A stretch of 25,594 bases of DNA from Abiotrophia sp. HMSC24B09 (GCF_001815865.1 NZ_KV822215.1:1-25594); one strand, 5' to 3'. Counted from the first letter of the stretch, positions 1 to 8,544 are shown. Program-made: numbers and translations. The notes: a model not told the origin generated them from the sequence alone.

Positions 1-20
1 TTACACAATTATAGGGACTT

Positions 21-400
21 AATCGGAAAAGGACGGTTTGCGCCGAAATATGGGGAGCTAGTGGACCACTCCGTCGAGTGGACCACTAGCTCTGGCATTT
101 AGGCCAGAAAAGAGCGGTTTGTGCCGAAATATGGGGAGCCAGTGGCCCACTCTATCGAGTGGACCACTAGCTCTGGCATTTAGGCCAGAAAAGAGCGGTT
201 TGCGCCGAAATATGGGGAGCCAGTGGTCCACTTTGTCGAGTGGACCACTAGCTCGAGCATTTAGGCCGGAAAAGTGCGGTTTGCGCCGAAATATGGGGAG
301 CCAGTGGTCCACTCTTTCGAGTGGACCACTAGCTCGGGACTTTAGGCCAGAAAAAGTCTGATTTACGCCAAAAATGTGTGCGAGCCGCCAAGATCAACCC
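21..400. repeat. Array of 81-bp tandem repeats with internal dyads
   Basis: About four and a half head-to-tail copies; the landmark TCGAG recurs at 74, 155, 236 and 317, an exact period of 81. Each unit holds a block reading GCGCCGAAATATGGGGAGC, then a dyad with arms AGTGGTCCACT and AGTGGACCACT around a 6-nt loop, then AGCTC and a TTTAGGCC spacer. In the two right-hand copies the 11-bp arms pair perfectly; the two left copies each carry one mismatch (first copy 55-70 with 77-92). Each arm is itself a near-palindrome, AGTGG-W-CCACT. The last copy decays after about 370. Because 81 is divisible by three, open frames run through on both strands, but they are by-products of the repeat. Confidence 0.9.
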
Positions 401-411
401 AAATCCACACA

Positions 412-444
412 AAAAGTGCAGTTCAGGACCTGAACTGCACTTTT
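412..444. terminator. Terminator downstream of aspartate kinase
   Basis: Perfect inverted repeat, AAAAGTGCAGTTCAGG (412-427) and its complement (429-444), with an A run on the left and T run on the right, so it can act in both directions. It lies 15 bp beyond the stop codon of the minus-strand aspartate kinase gene. Confidence 0.85.
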
Positions 445-458
445 CTCATTTATCTGAC

Positions 459-1898
459 TTATTCTCCTTGTGCGGCAGCGGCTAGGGTAGCTAGGGCTTC
501 GCGTGGGAAGTAGGCTTGGTAGAGGCCTTGGAGGGCGATGTCTTCGTCTTCGGCCTTGATCATGAAGAGCATGCTGATTTCAGATGCGCCTTGGCTGATC
601 ATGCGGATGTTAATGTGGTTATCAGCGAAAGTCCGGCTGGCTGCGGCTGCCACCCCGACATTTTCCCGCATGGCTTCCCCGACGATGGCGAAGATGCAGA
701 GGTCGTCTTCCACTTGGATGGAGTCTGGGTTGAGCTTGTCCTGAATGGTCTCTAGGATGCCTGCCAAATGCTCGGACGATTGGATATTAGCCGAGCGAAT
801 AACCAGGGAGATGCTGTCGATGCCTGAAGGCACGTGTTCGACTGGCACGCCGGCTTCCTCGAAGAAGCGGATGGCGCGGCGCATGAAGCCCATTTCCCGG
901 TTGAGTAGGTACTTGCTGATGGAGATGGCGGTAAAGCCGGTTGCCGAGCTGACCCCGGTCACTGGATAGCGAGGATCTAGCTCCTTCTTGGAGACAATCT
1001 TGGTGCCGGCGATTTCCGGCTGGTTGGTGTTGCGAATCATGACGGGAATGTCATTGCGGTAGACAGGTTCTAGGGCTTCCTCATGGAAAATCCCGAAGCC
1101 GGCATAGGATAGCTCTCGCATTTCGCTATAGGTAATCTCCTTAATGGGGTGGGGGCGTGCGATTTTGCCCGGATGCATGGAGTAGATAAAGGACTCGTCG
1201 GTGTAGTTCTCGTAGAGGTCGGCGCCTAAGCCGTTGGCGATGATCGCCCCGGAAATATCGGAGCCCCCACGGGAGAAGGTCACGATGTCGCCGCCCTTGG
1301 AGTAGCCGAAGAAGCCGGGAATAATAAGGACGCCAGCCCGGTCGCGGAGTTTGGCGATTTGGGCGTAGGACTCGTCAAAGAGGCGGGCATTAGAGGGCTC
1401 ATCCGTCACTAAAATGCCGGCTTCCTTAGGCGACACATAGTGGGCGTCAAGGCCCAGGCTGACTAGGTAGTGGCTGACCACTTGGGCGTTGAAATCCTCG
1501 CCGCAAGCCTTGAGGGCATCCAGCAGGCGCTCAGGCTCCTGAATATCGGCCATGTAGCCATTTAGGATATCTTCAAAATAAGCCAAAAGCTCTGTCGACA
1601 GGCCCAACTCGATCAGGATGCTGGCATAGCGGTCCAGCACCTTTTGACGGGCTTCAGCCACTGGCTCAGCCTGCAATAGGGTATCCGTTTGGTGGCCTAC
1701 TTGGCCTGCCACTGCCTGCACCGCGTCGAAGAGGGCGATGAGTAGGTCGGTGACCTTAATGTCCTCAGCGAAACGCTTGCCTGGGGCGCTGACGACGACG
1801 GCTTTAATTTCTGGTTTGCCTTGGATGATGGCGGCTACCTTCTTAATCTGGCCGGCGTTGGCCAGGGAGGAGCCTCCGAATTTTGCTACAATCATCAT
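459..1898 (-). CDS. Aspartate kinase
   Basis: Phosphorylates L-aspartate, the first step toward lysine, threonine and methionine. The N-terminus carries the kinase signature (VAKFGGSS at residues 4-11), followed by VVVSAPGKR and KVTDLL. The mid-region has FSRGGSDISGA (about residue 210), typical of the amino acid kinase fold. The C-terminal part from about residue 310 looks like two ACT domains, the usual site of feedback inhibition by lysine or threonine. At 479 residues it fits the longer, monofunctional class of B. subtilis YclM and lactobacillales enzymes. GAAGGATGG (1905-1913 on the minus strand) lies 6 nt upstream of the ATG at 1898; a second ATG follows immediately and either could be used. 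It is divergent from hom. Which end product inhibits it cannot be read from sequence. Known: fold and family; inferred: pathway role beside hom/thrB. Confidence 0.93.
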   Translation of the reverse strand: MMIVAKFGGSSLANAGQIKKVAAIIQGKPEIKAVVVSAPGKRFAEDIKVTDLLIALFDAVQAVAGQVGHQTDTLLQAEPVAEARQKVLDRYASILIELGLSTELLAYFEDILNGYMADIQEPERLLDALKACGEDFNAQVVSHYLVSLGLDAHYVSPKEAGILVTDEPSNARLFDESYAQIAKLRDRAGVLIIPGFFGYSKGGDIVTFSRGGSDISGAIIANGLGADLYENYTDESFIYSMHPGKIARPHPIKEITYSEMRELSYAGFGIFHEEALEPVYRNDIPVMIRNTNQPEIAGTKIVSKKELDPRYPVTGVSSATGFTAISISKYLLNREMGFMRRAIRFFEEAGVPVEHVPSGIDSISLVIRSANIQSSEHLAGILETIQDKLNPDSIQVEDDLCIFAIVGEAMRENVGVAAAASRTFADNHINIRMISQGASEISMLFMIKAEDEDIALQGLYQAYFPREALATLAAAAQGE

Positions 1899-2057
1899 AT
1901 CTATCCATCCTTCTATCAGATTGGCGCTAGAGCCTAACAGTTACTATGATACACTATATTTTGCCCAAACGATATACTTTCTTATGAAATTTACTTGAAA
2001 AAACAGGCCATTCCCACTAAACTTAGAGGAGTAGAATTGAAATGGAGGCGAGCAGGA

Positions 2058-3254
2058 ATGAAAATCGCATTATGTGGTATCGGTACGGTAGGTGGCGGGG
2101 TCGTTAAGGTCTTAGCTGAGAACCAAGCCCAATTCCAAGCAAAATATAAAGAAGAACTAGTCATCAGCCATGTTCTGACCCGGGATCCCGACAAGGTGGA
2201 CCGTCTGGGCTTAGAATCAGCAGTCTTCACCGATCGGGTAGAAGATATTTATGAAGCAGACATCGACCTCGTGGTGGAAGTCATGGGGGGCGTAGACTTT
2301 GCCTATCAAGTCATCCGTCAGTCCCTGAGCCAAGGCCGTCACGTGGTCACTGCCAACAAGGATCTGCTAGCCCTCCACATTGATGAGCTGCAAGCCCTAG
2401 CCAATGAAAAGGGCGTCAGCCTGCTCTATGAAGCCAGTGTAGCCGGTGGGATCCCCATTATTAACGGGGTCCAAGTAGGCCTAGCAGCCAACCAAATTTC
2501 TGGCGTCATGGGGATTCTCAATGGGACCACTAACTACATGCTTAGCCACATGACTCAAGACGGCTGGACCTATGACCATGCCCTGTCTGTTGCTCAAGAA
2601 AAGGGCTATGCCGAAGCCGACCCAACCAATGATGTGGGTGGTTTTGACGCGGCGCGTAAGATTACCCTCTTGTCTCGTCTAGCTTATGACACCCGCGTGG
2701 ACTTCCATCAAGTCAGCGTCAAGGGGATTGACACAGTAGATGCCAGCGACATCGCCATTGCGGCGCAAGCGGGCTACACCATGAAGCTCTTGGGTAAGAG
2801 CACCAAGACAGCGGCCGGCATTCAAGTCGGGGTAGAGCCTGTCCTCTTGCCAAACGCCCATCCTTTATCTGGTGTCTCTGAAGCCTTCAATGCCGTCTAT
2901 GTAGAAGGGAATGCCGTAGGTCAAACCATGTTCTGGGGGCCAGGTGCCGGTAGTCTGGAGACCGCTTCTGCTGTAGTATCAGACATATTGCAAATTGCCG
3001 ACCGTGGCTTTATTCCGGCTGTCTTGCCAAGTCAAGAATTAGCCATTGTCAGCCAGGAAGCACCGGCTTGCTACTACCTACGTTTTGACGCGCCAGCTAG
3101 CCATGTTCGCGCTGTCCTCCAAACCTTAGAAATCGGCTACTTAACCTTGGCTGAATCGCCAGGCTTGACCATTAAGACCGAAGCCATCAGCCCAGCAGTC
3201 TTGGCTAAGTTAGAAGCCAATGCTACTGTGGTAGCCCGCTACCTCATGGTCTAG
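2058..3254 (+). CDS. hom: Homoserine dehydrogenase
   Basis: Reduces aspartate semialdehyde to homoserine with NAD(P)H. The N-terminal Rossmann motif GIGTVGGGV is at residues 6-14, the substrate-domain signatures NGTTNYML and GYAEADPTNDVGGFDAARK are in the middle, and the last 80 or so residues form a weak ACT-like tail. Length is 398 residues, usual for a monofunctional enzyme. I chose the ATG at 2058 because GGAGG (2044-2048) lies 9 nt upstream and the protein then begins at the usual MKIALCGIG. The frame stays open further upstream: a TTG at 2037 has its own good AGAGGAG (2025-2031), so a seven-residue longer form is possible, while the TTG at 1995 has no ribosome binding site. A possible -10 (TATACT) lies at 1973-1978. 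It is followed 12 bp later by thrB, so the two are probably one operon. Confidence 0.94.
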   Translation: MKIALCGIGTVGGGVVKVLAENQAQFQAKYKEELVISHVLTRDPDKVDRLGLESAVFTDRVEDIYEADIDLVVEVMGGVDFAYQVIRQSLSQGRHVVTANKDLLALHIDELQALANEKGVSLLYEASVAGGIPIINGVQVGLAANQISGVMGILNGTTNYMLSHMTQDGWTYDHALSVAQEKGYAEADPTNDVGGFDAARKITLLSRLAYDTRVDFHQVSVKGIDTVDASDIAIAAQAGYTMKLLGKSTKTAAGIQVGVEPVLLPNAHPLSGVSEAFNAVYVEGNAVGQTMFWGPGAGSLETASAVVSDILQIADRGFIPAVLPSQELAIVSQEAPACYYLRFDAPASHVRAVLQTLEIGYLTLAESPGLTIKTEAISPAVLAKLEANATVVARYLMV

Positions 3255-3266
3255 GAGGCGGAATTC

Positions 3267-4151
3267 ATGGTATGGCAAAAGGATTTTCCTGCCTCTAGTG
3301 CCAACTTGGGACCGGGCTTTGACTCCATTGGGATTGCGGTTGACCGCTATCTGACGGTGACTGCCCGTCCGGCTGAGCGCTGGCAGGTGGATTTTGAGAC
3401 CGACTTTATGGCTGGCCTGCCCCAGGATGAGACTAACCTAGTAGTGGCAGTGGCCCTGGAAACGGCGGCCCGCTACGGTAAGACCTTAGCGCCCCTGCAT
3501 TTGACCATGAAGAGTCAGATTCCTTTGACCCATGGCATGGGCAGCTCGGCCTCAGCCATTGTGGCCGGCATTGAGCTAGCCAATGATTTTGCTGACTTGG
3601 GTCTGTCGACCTTCGATAAGGTGCGCCTGGCCAGTGCCAAGGAAGGCCACCCCGACAATGTGGGGGCATGCATCACCGGTGGTCTATTCGTTGGCTACTA
3701 TGAGCCGGAGACGGATCAACTCTTCTATCAAGTAGGCAACTTGGAAGGGGTCGGGGTCATTATTTCCACTCCAGCCTATGAGTTGTCGACGGCGGCAGCC
3801 CGCAGTGTCTTGCCTGAGGTCTACTCCAAGCCGGATTCCATTGCACAGAATGCTCTGACCAGTGTCATGTTAATGGCCATGATGCAGGGCGATTACCCGA
3901 CCATGGGTCAACTCATGATGCAAGACAAGTTCCATGAACCTTACCGTCAGTCTCTAATCGCAGAGTTTCCGGCGGTTAAGACTACGGCTCTTGAAAAGGG
4001 CGCCTATGCCACCGTCATTTCGGGGGCGGGGCCTAGCATTTTGACCCTCTGCCCTCAGGAGCGAGTGGCCGACATTCTGGCGGCGCTTGAGGCTGCGGTA
4101 GACTGTCAGCACCAAGTGGTGTCGGTTCTGCCAGCCTTGGCAGACAAATAA
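3267..4151 (+). CDS. thrB: Homoserine kinase
   Basis: ATP-dependent phosphorylation of homoserine, committing it to threonine. It is a GHMP-family kinase of 294 residues: an N-terminal substrate-binding stretch PASSANLGPGFDSIG, the phosphate-binding loop PLTHGMGSSASA near residue 90, and the C-terminal motif ISGAGPSILTL near residue 250. A GGAGG site sits just upstream of the ATG, and the gene starts 12 bp after hom. Threonine synthase, often clustered with these genes, is absent; a strong terminator directly after thrB closes the operon. Cytosolic. Confidence 0.95.
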   Translation: MVWQKDFPASSANLGPGFDSIGIAVDRYLTVTARPAERWQVDFETDFMAGLPQDETNLVVAVALETAARYGKTLAPLHLTMKSQIPLTHGMGSSASAIVAGIELANDFADLGLSTFDKVRLASAKEGHPDNVGACITGGLFVGYYEPETDQLFYQVGNLEGVGVIISTPAYELSTAAARSVLPEVYSKPDSIAQNALTSVMLMAMMQGDYPTMGQLMMQDKFHEPYRQSLIAEFPAVKTTALEKGAYATVISGAGPSILTLCPQERVADILAALEAAVDCQHQVVSVLPALADK

Positions 4152-4154
4152 TAT

Positions 4155-4190
4155 GAAAAAAGAGTCCAGCTCAGCTGGGCTCTTTCTTGT
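4155..4190. terminator. Terminator after thrB
   Basis: AAAGAG-t-CCAGCT-c-AGCTGG-g-CTCTTT forms a hairpin with A and T runs on either side (about 4158-4186). It sits between the convergent thrB and the small membrane protein gene and could stop transcripts from both sides. Confidence 0.85.
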
Positions 4191-4196
4191 GTGAAC

Positions 4197-4784
4197 TTAT
4201 TTTTTGTGACTGACATCTTGGACCTGGGGCGCAAGCGCCTTAAGGTCGGTTAAGAAGCTAGCTAGGGCACGTTCGCGGTCGCCTGTCTGTCGGCCTAGGT
4301 CCCGCATTTCCTTGTGACCAGCCAGGTCGCGGCAGTAGACTAGGAGATGAGCTTCCTTGAGGTGGCGGCTGACGGGGACCTTTTGCACCTGGTAGCCCAC
4401 GGCGGCGATTTGCTTGAGGGGGCAAATATAGAGGCCTTGGGCGGTGATGACTAGGTGGTCCTTGTAGCAATAGAGGCCTAGATCTTCATCCCCTACCTGA
4501 GCCTGGCGACTGAGTCGACTCCAGTCGTCGGCCAGTTCGGGATAGTGGCGGTAGAGGCTGTCATAGTCGCTCAAGATGCGTCGTCTCTTGCGCCAAGCAT
4601 AATAGCAGAAGTAGCCCCCAATCCAAATGAGTAGGGCTGACATGGCCTGGGCAATCCAGAGGGCATGCTGATAGTCACTTAGCATGAGGCTAGTGATATA
4701 AGAAAGGCCGAAGAGGCCGCTGGCCAGGAGGGGCAGGCCGGGCAGTAGGGTCAAGAAGAGATCAACTTTATCGCGATGCTTCAA
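4197..4784 (-). CDS. Two-helix membrane protein, function unknown
   Basis: Not recognised by name. Two hydrophobic helices (about residues 10-32 and 42-64) are followed by a basic patch (WRKRRR) and a soluble domain of about 120 residues with alternating beta-like stretches and a final amphipathic helix. This layout resembles the four-gene array at 12575-14750 and YcxB-like/PH-like proteins, but sequence identity by eye is low. I prefer the TTG start at 4784: an AAGGA lies 8 nt upstream of it, whereas for the ATG at 4793 the same AAAGG abuts the start codon with no spacing. Only a short gap separates it from the YeiH-type gene upstream, so the two are probably co-transcribed and may act together. 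Confidence 0.7.
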   Translation of the reverse strand: MKHRDKVDLFLTLLPGLPLLASGLFGLSYITSLMLSDYQHALWIAQAMSALLIWIGGYFCYYAWRKRRRILSDYDSLYRHYPELADDWSRLSRQAQVGDEDLGLYCYKDHLVITAQGLYICPLKQIAAVGYQVQKVPVSRHLKEAHLLVYCRDLAGHKEMRDLGRQTGDRERALASFLTDLKALAPQVQDVSHKK

Positions 4785-4809
4785 GGTCCTCATCCTTTCG
4801 CTGCTTGTC

Positions 4810-5829
4810 TTAAGAATAGAAGAAATGAATGGCTAGGCTAGCCGTAGCAATGACCAGGGCCCAACAGAGGCCCCCTAGCAAGATGGACTGGCTACCGGCC
4901 CGGCGCAACTGTCTGAGATCAACGGCCAAGCCCACCCCGGCTAGGGCCGCAATCATGGTCAGACGGGCTAGCAACTTGAAGCCGTCTAGCAGCCAAGCAG
5001 GTAGAGGCAGGAGGGAGCTAGCCAGGACCGCCAAGAGGAAGTAGGCGATGAAGCTAGGAAAGAGGCGACGGGCTTGTGCCCACAAGCTGACTTGAGCCCC
5101 TTGGCCGTCAGCCAATTGAGCGCTTGCTTGCTTATAGCGGGCGCCAACCAGGCCTAGGCAGACCGGCACAATGAGTAGGGTCCGGGCCATCTTGACGATG
5201 GTAGCGGTAGTGCCGGCAGCCTCACTAAAGGCGAAGCCAGCGGCCACGACCGAAGAGGTATCGTTAATGGCAGCCCCGGAGAAGAGGCCGAAGCTTTGGT
5301 CGCCATAGCCCAACCAAGCCCCTAAGAGAGGGAAGAGGAAGAGGGCAAGGGTATTATAGAGGAAGATGGTGGTGATGGCGAAGGCAATCTCCGAGTCCTC
5401 AGCCTCCACAATAGGCGCAGCGGCGGCAATGGCCGAGCCCCCACAAATGGCCGTTCCCATACCCACTAAGAGGGCTGAACGCGACTCAATGCCCATCCAA
5501 CGACCTAGGTAACGGGCGCTCAAGAGGGCCACCGCCACGACGGGAATCAAGACCAGGTAGACCTTGAGGCCCACTGCTTGTAACTTGGCAAAGGACAAGC
5601 CAAAGCCTAAAAAGACAATGCCGATTTTGAGCAGTTGGCCGCTAATTTGCTTGGCCGGTTTGGTCGAGGCAGGGGGACGCCAGGCGGACAGGGCCATACC
5701 CAGTACAATGGCCAGCATGGAAGCCCCCAGGGCTGGCACCAGGCTTTCAATGGCATAGGCCAGGGCAGTAATAATCAGAATCTTGGCCCAGCTGGCCCAC
5801 TTGCTGTCAGAAATCTTAAAAAATGTCAT
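4810..5829 (-). CDS. YeiH/UPF0324-family membrane transporter
   Basis: Integral membrane protein of 339 residues with about ten hydrophobic segments. It matches the YeiH family, often called putative sulfate exporters, by the region GMGTAICGGSAIAAAAP (about residues 143-159), the following acidic stretch, and FSGAAINDTSSVVAAG (about 184-199). The substrate is not established for the family; a role in sulfate or sulfonate export is tentative. An AAAGGAG lies about 11 nt upstream of the ATG. A minus-strand extended -10 (TGTTATACT, hexamer 5858-5863) lies about 30 bp upstream of the start codon, with no good -35. First gene of a likely two-gene unit with the membrane protein behind it. Confidence 0.87.
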   Translation of the reverse strand: MTFFKISDSKWASWAKILIITALAYAIESLVPALGASMLAIVLGMALSAWRPPASTKPAKQISGQLLKIGIVFLGFGLSFAKLQAVGLKVYLVLIPVVAVALLSARYLGRWMGIESRSALLVGMGTAICGGSAIAAAAPIVEAEDSEIAFAITTIFLYNTLALFLFPLLGAWLGYGDQSFGLFSGAAINDTSSVVAAGFAFSEAAGTTATIVKMARTLLIVPVCLGLVGARYKQASAQLADGQGAQVSLWAQARRLFPSFIAYFLLAVLASSLLPLPAWLLDGFKLLARLTMIAALAGVGLAVDLRQLRRAGSQSILLGGLCWALVIATASLAIHFFYS

Positions 5830-5902
5830 GGTTGAGATCGCTCCTTTGTCATCTTCTAGTATAACAAAGTCCCGCCCCGCGCGCTAGTTGGGCAAGGCCT
5901 AG

Positions 5903-5917
5903 AAGAAAGCGTTTGTC
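5903..5917 (+). promoter_or_regulatory. Possible CcpA binding site (cre)
   Basis: AAGAAAGCGTTTGTC keeps the cre core GAAAGCGTTT and matches 13 of 15 positions of WTGAAARCGYTTWNN. It lies immediately upstream of the -35 of the nitroreductase promoter, a position where CcpA more often activates than represses, and between two divergent genes. Prediction only. Confidence 0.4.
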
Positions 5918-5946
5918 TAGACTTAAGGGGACCAGTGGACTATACT
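5918..5946 (+). promoter_or_regulatory. Promoter of the nitroreductase gene
   Basis: TAGACT (5918-5923), 17-bp spacer, TATACT (5941-5946), about 30 bp upstream of the chosen start codon. The -35 matches four of six consensus positions. Confidence 0.55.
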
Positions 5947-5975
5947 AAAACAAAAGCCTAGAGAGGATGTATGCC

Positions 5976-6659
5976 ATGACACAAGAAGCCATTCAAGAAC
6001 AAATTCGTCAAGCCCTGGACCATCGGGTAGCCGTACGGGTCTATGATGCCAGTCGCCATATTTCCCGTCAGGATATGGACGTCATTCTAGACGCTGCCTG
6101 GCTCAGCCCTTCTTCAGTTGGCCTGGAAGGTTGGCGCTTTTTGGTCTTAGACCGGGACCAAATTCAAGCCATCCGGCCTGACCTCCAACCCCTAGCCTGG
6201 GGTGCCCAACCACAATTGGACACCGCCAGCCATTTTGTTATCCTCCTAGCGGAGAAGAATGCCCGCTATGACGGTCCTTCTATTCGGGCCAGCCTCATTC
6301 GTCGCGGCCTGACTTCTGACCAGGATCTTAATAGTCGTTTGACCCTCTATGAAACCTTCCAAACCCAACACATGCGTCTGGATAGTCCGCGGGCCCTCTT
6401 TGACTGGACGGGTAAGCAGACCTATATCGCCCTAGCCAATATGATGTTGACTGCTAGCTTGCTGGGCATTGATTCCTGCCCAATCGAAGGCTTCGATTAT
6501 GAGGCGGTCAATGCCTTACTCGCTGCCAAAGGTTGGTTGGATCCGGAGCGCGAAGGGGTGGCTAGCATGTTGTCCCTGGGTTACCGTCTCAAGGACCCTA
6601 AACATCCCCGTAGCCGTAAACCACGCCAGGAAGTCATTTGCTGGCTAGGTGACAAGTAA
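5976..6659 (+). CDS. Nitroreductase-family NAD(P)H-dependent oxidoreductase
   Basis: FMN-dependent flavoprotein of the nitroreductase fold, 227 residues. Recognisable features are the FMN-contacting VRVYDASRHIS start, the segment LSPSSVGLEGWRFLVL (about residues 45-60), and the C-terminal IDSCPIEGFD and SLGYR motifs typical of NfsB/YdgI-like enzymes. Its physiological substrate (quinone, nitro compound or other electron acceptor) cannot be told. The ATG at 5976 is chosen because GAGAGG (5961-5966) sits 9 nt upstream; the ATG at 5967, three codons earlier, abuts that site. No terminator is apparent before the secreted hydrolase gene downstream, so read-through is possible. Confidence 0.9.
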   Translation: MTQEAIQEQIRQALDHRVAVRVYDASRHISRQDMDVILDAAWLSPSSVGLEGWRFLVLDRDQIQAIRPDLQPLAWGAQPQLDTASHFVILLAEKNARYDGPSIRASLIRRGLTSDQDLNSRLTLYETFQTQHMRLDSPRALFDWTGKQTYIALANMMLTASLLGIDSCPIEGFDYEAVNALLAAKGWLDPEREGVASMLSLGYRLKDPKHPRSRKPRQEVICWLGDK

Positions 6660-6713
6660 ATCTTCCCCCCATTAATTTTCTCCAGCCCTTAATAAGTGAA
6701 AGGACTGAATGAT

Positions 6714-8471
6714 ATGACCCTATCGAGAAAAATGAAACTAAGCGCCCTGACCTTACTTTGTGCCAATCTGCTGGCTAGCCAAGTGTCGGTGCTAGCCCAA
6801 GAGGCCAATAACCAAGAAGCGTCGAGCCAAGAAACGGCTACTGTCGGCCAATACAGCTTAGCCTTTGACAATGCGGCTTGGCAATACGATGAAATCAATG
6901 ATATCTACTGGCAAGTCGGCGTGGTCTATGTCGCCAACCCTGCGTCCTTGGACTATGAGACCCTGGGGATTTATGTGCCGGGTGCCTATTTAGAGGGAAG
7001 TGCCAATGGCGATGGGACCTATACTGCCAGCGTCAAGTCTGACGCCCAAGTGGGCCAATTTACCGCTGCGACTGCTCCTTATGTCCTACCGGTTAACACG
7101 CCGGGTTTTAATGCCTCTCAGGCACCAACCTGGCTTGCTGACGGCATTGCCAACTATACCCAGGCCGGGATGATTTATCTGCAACCTGGTATTCGTGGCC
7201 GTGACAACACCACCGATAGCCAGGGCCAAGAAGTAGTGGGCGGTGCACCATGGGGCGTCACCGATCTTAAGGCCGCTATCCGTTATGTTCGTTATAACAA
7301 GGATGTCCTGCCAGGTGACACCGACAAGATTGTGAGTTTTGGCCATAGTGGCGGTGGGGCTCAGTCTGCTATCCTAGGGGCTAGTGGGGATTCGACCCTC
7401 TACAATCCTTACTTGGAAGCCTTAGGGGCAGCCATGAAGGACAAGGAAGGCAACCCAATTTCCGATGCACCTTATGGGACTATGACTTGGAGTCCCATTA
7501 CCAGCTTGGATTATGCGGATGCTGCCTATGAATGGAACCTGGGTCAGTTCGCTGACAGCAATACGCGGGCAGAGGGTACCTTTACCCAGGCCTTATCCCA
7601 AGACTTGGCCAAGGAATATGCCAACTATATCAATCAGCTAGGCCTCAAACATGAAGGCCAAGCCTTGACCCTGGCAGAATCCAGTGAGGGGATTTATACC
7701 CAAGGCTCCTATGCCACTTATCTAGAAGGGGTCGTCAATCAATCCCTCAATAACTTCCTAGCCGATACCAGCTTCCCTTATACCAGCGATGGTGCTGGTC
7801 CGGGTGGATCGACAGAATCTGTCACCTATGAGACGGCTCAAGCCTATATTGATAGCTTGAATGCTGAGACCCAATGGGTAACTTATGATGCGGCCGCCAA
7901 TAGGGCTAAGATTTCCAGCCTGGCGGATTTCGCCAAGTATGTTAAGACGGCCAGCAAGTCTGTGCCTGCCTTCGATGCCTTGGACCGTAGCCTAGCGGAG
8001 AATGCGGTCTTCGGGGTAGCGGATGCCAATGAGCTTCACTTTGACCAGCTAGTGGCCCGCCTGCTCAAGAATAATCAGGCCAAGTATGAGAGCTTGACCG
8101 ACTGGAACAGCCAGTATGTGACGGATTTTGAGTCTGACTTGGCTAAGACCGATAGTCTGGGTAAGACCATTGCAGAACGTCAGGACCTCTACAATCCAAT
8201 GTTCTATCTGACGTCCGCTTATTCTGGCTACCAAACCTCTAAACCAGCACCTCACTGGCGGATTCGTTCCGGCCTTAGCCAAGGAGACACGGCCTTAACG
8301 GTGGAAACCAACCTGGCTCTAGCCCTGGAGAATCAAGCTAATGGGGCTGTCAAATCAGTGGACTTTGCGACGGTATGGGGGCAAGGTAATACCACAGCTG
8401 AACGGACCGGCCATGCGTCGGCTAACTTCATCCAATGGGTGCAAGAAATTGTAGCCCAAGACGCCAACTAA
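6714..8471 (+). CDS. Secreted tannase-like alpha/beta hydrolase
   Basis: A 585-residue protein with an N-terminal signal peptide (basic MTLSRKMK, hydrophobic core, likely cut after VLA or AQE around residue 29-31) and no membrane anchor or LPXTG, so probably released. The nucleophile elbow SFGHSGGG puts the serine at residue 212. The C-terminal region has APHWRIRSG, GDTALT (acid candidate Asp525) and WGQGNTTAERTG, the layout of bacterial subtype B tannases and feruloyl-esterase-like enzymes that cleave plant phenolic or other esters. The long insert between serine and acid is the usual lid. Oddly, where I expect the catalytic histidine there is Asn559; His567 is eight residues on. AAAGGA (6699-6704) lies 9 nt before the ATG, which rejects the earlier GTG at 6696. 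Substrate unknown; fold fairly sure, tannase activity not. Confidence 0.75.
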   Translation: MTLSRKMKLSALTLLCANLLASQVSVLAQEANNQEASSQETATVGQYSLAFDNAAWQYDEINDIYWQVGVVYVANPASLDYETLGIYVPGAYLEGSANGDGTYTASVKSDAQVGQFTAATAPYVLPVNTPGFNASQAPTWLADGIANYTQAGMIYLQPGIRGRDNTTDSQGQEVVGGAPWGVTDLKAAIRYVRYNKDVLPGDTDKIVSFGHSGGGAQSAILGASGDSTLYNPYLEALGAAMKDKEGNPISDAPYGTMTWSPITSLDYADAAYEWNLGQFADSNTRAEGTFTQALSQDLAKEYANYINQLGLKHEGQALTLAESSEGIYTQGSYATYLEGVVNQSLNNFLADTSFPYTSDGAGPGGSTESVTYETAQAYIDSLNAETQWVTYDAAANRAKISSLADFAKYVKTASKSVPAFDALDRSLAENAVFGVADANELHFDQLVARLLKNNQAKYESLTDWNSQYVTDFESDLAKTDSLGKTIAERQDLYNPMFYLTSAYSGYQTSKPAPHWRIRSGLSQGDTALTVETNLALALENQANGAVKSVDFATVWGQGNTTAERTGHASANFIQWVQEIVAQDAN

Positions 8472-8482
8472 GTATTAAGCAA

Positions 8483-8527
8483 GCCCTCGGCCTAGTCTAG
8501 ACTGGCCCAAGGGGTTTGTTTGTTTTT
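8483..8527 (+). terminator. Terminator after the secreted hydrolase
   Basis: An imperfect hairpin, CCCTCGGCCTAGT with ACTGGCCCAAGGG around a CTAG centre, is followed by a T-rich run (GTTTGTTTGTTTTT). It overlaps the -35 of the next promoter. Confidence 0.6.
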
Positions 8528-8544
8528 GGCTACTTTGTTATAAT
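8516..8544 (+). promoter_or_regulatory. Promoter of the secreted serine-rich protein gene
   Basis: TTGTTT (8516-8521), 17-bp spacer, TATAAT (8539-8544) with an extended -10 TG at 8536-8537. The start codon lies 50 bp downstream. Confidence 0.75.

Noticed and set aside
58..361. Open frames of 80-84 codons on both strands across the left repeat array
   Set aside because: They exist because the 81-bp period is a multiple of three; the encoded 27-residue repeats have no binding site for ribosomes and read equally on both strands.
21..400. CRISPR array
   Set aside because: Units are 81 bp and near-identical throughout, with no variable spacers and no cas genes nearby.
2042..2107. A 21-codon leader peptide overlapping the start of hom
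   Set aside because: It has an upstream AGAGGAG, but it carries no run of regulatory codons and no attenuator follows; the same site fits alternative hom starts.
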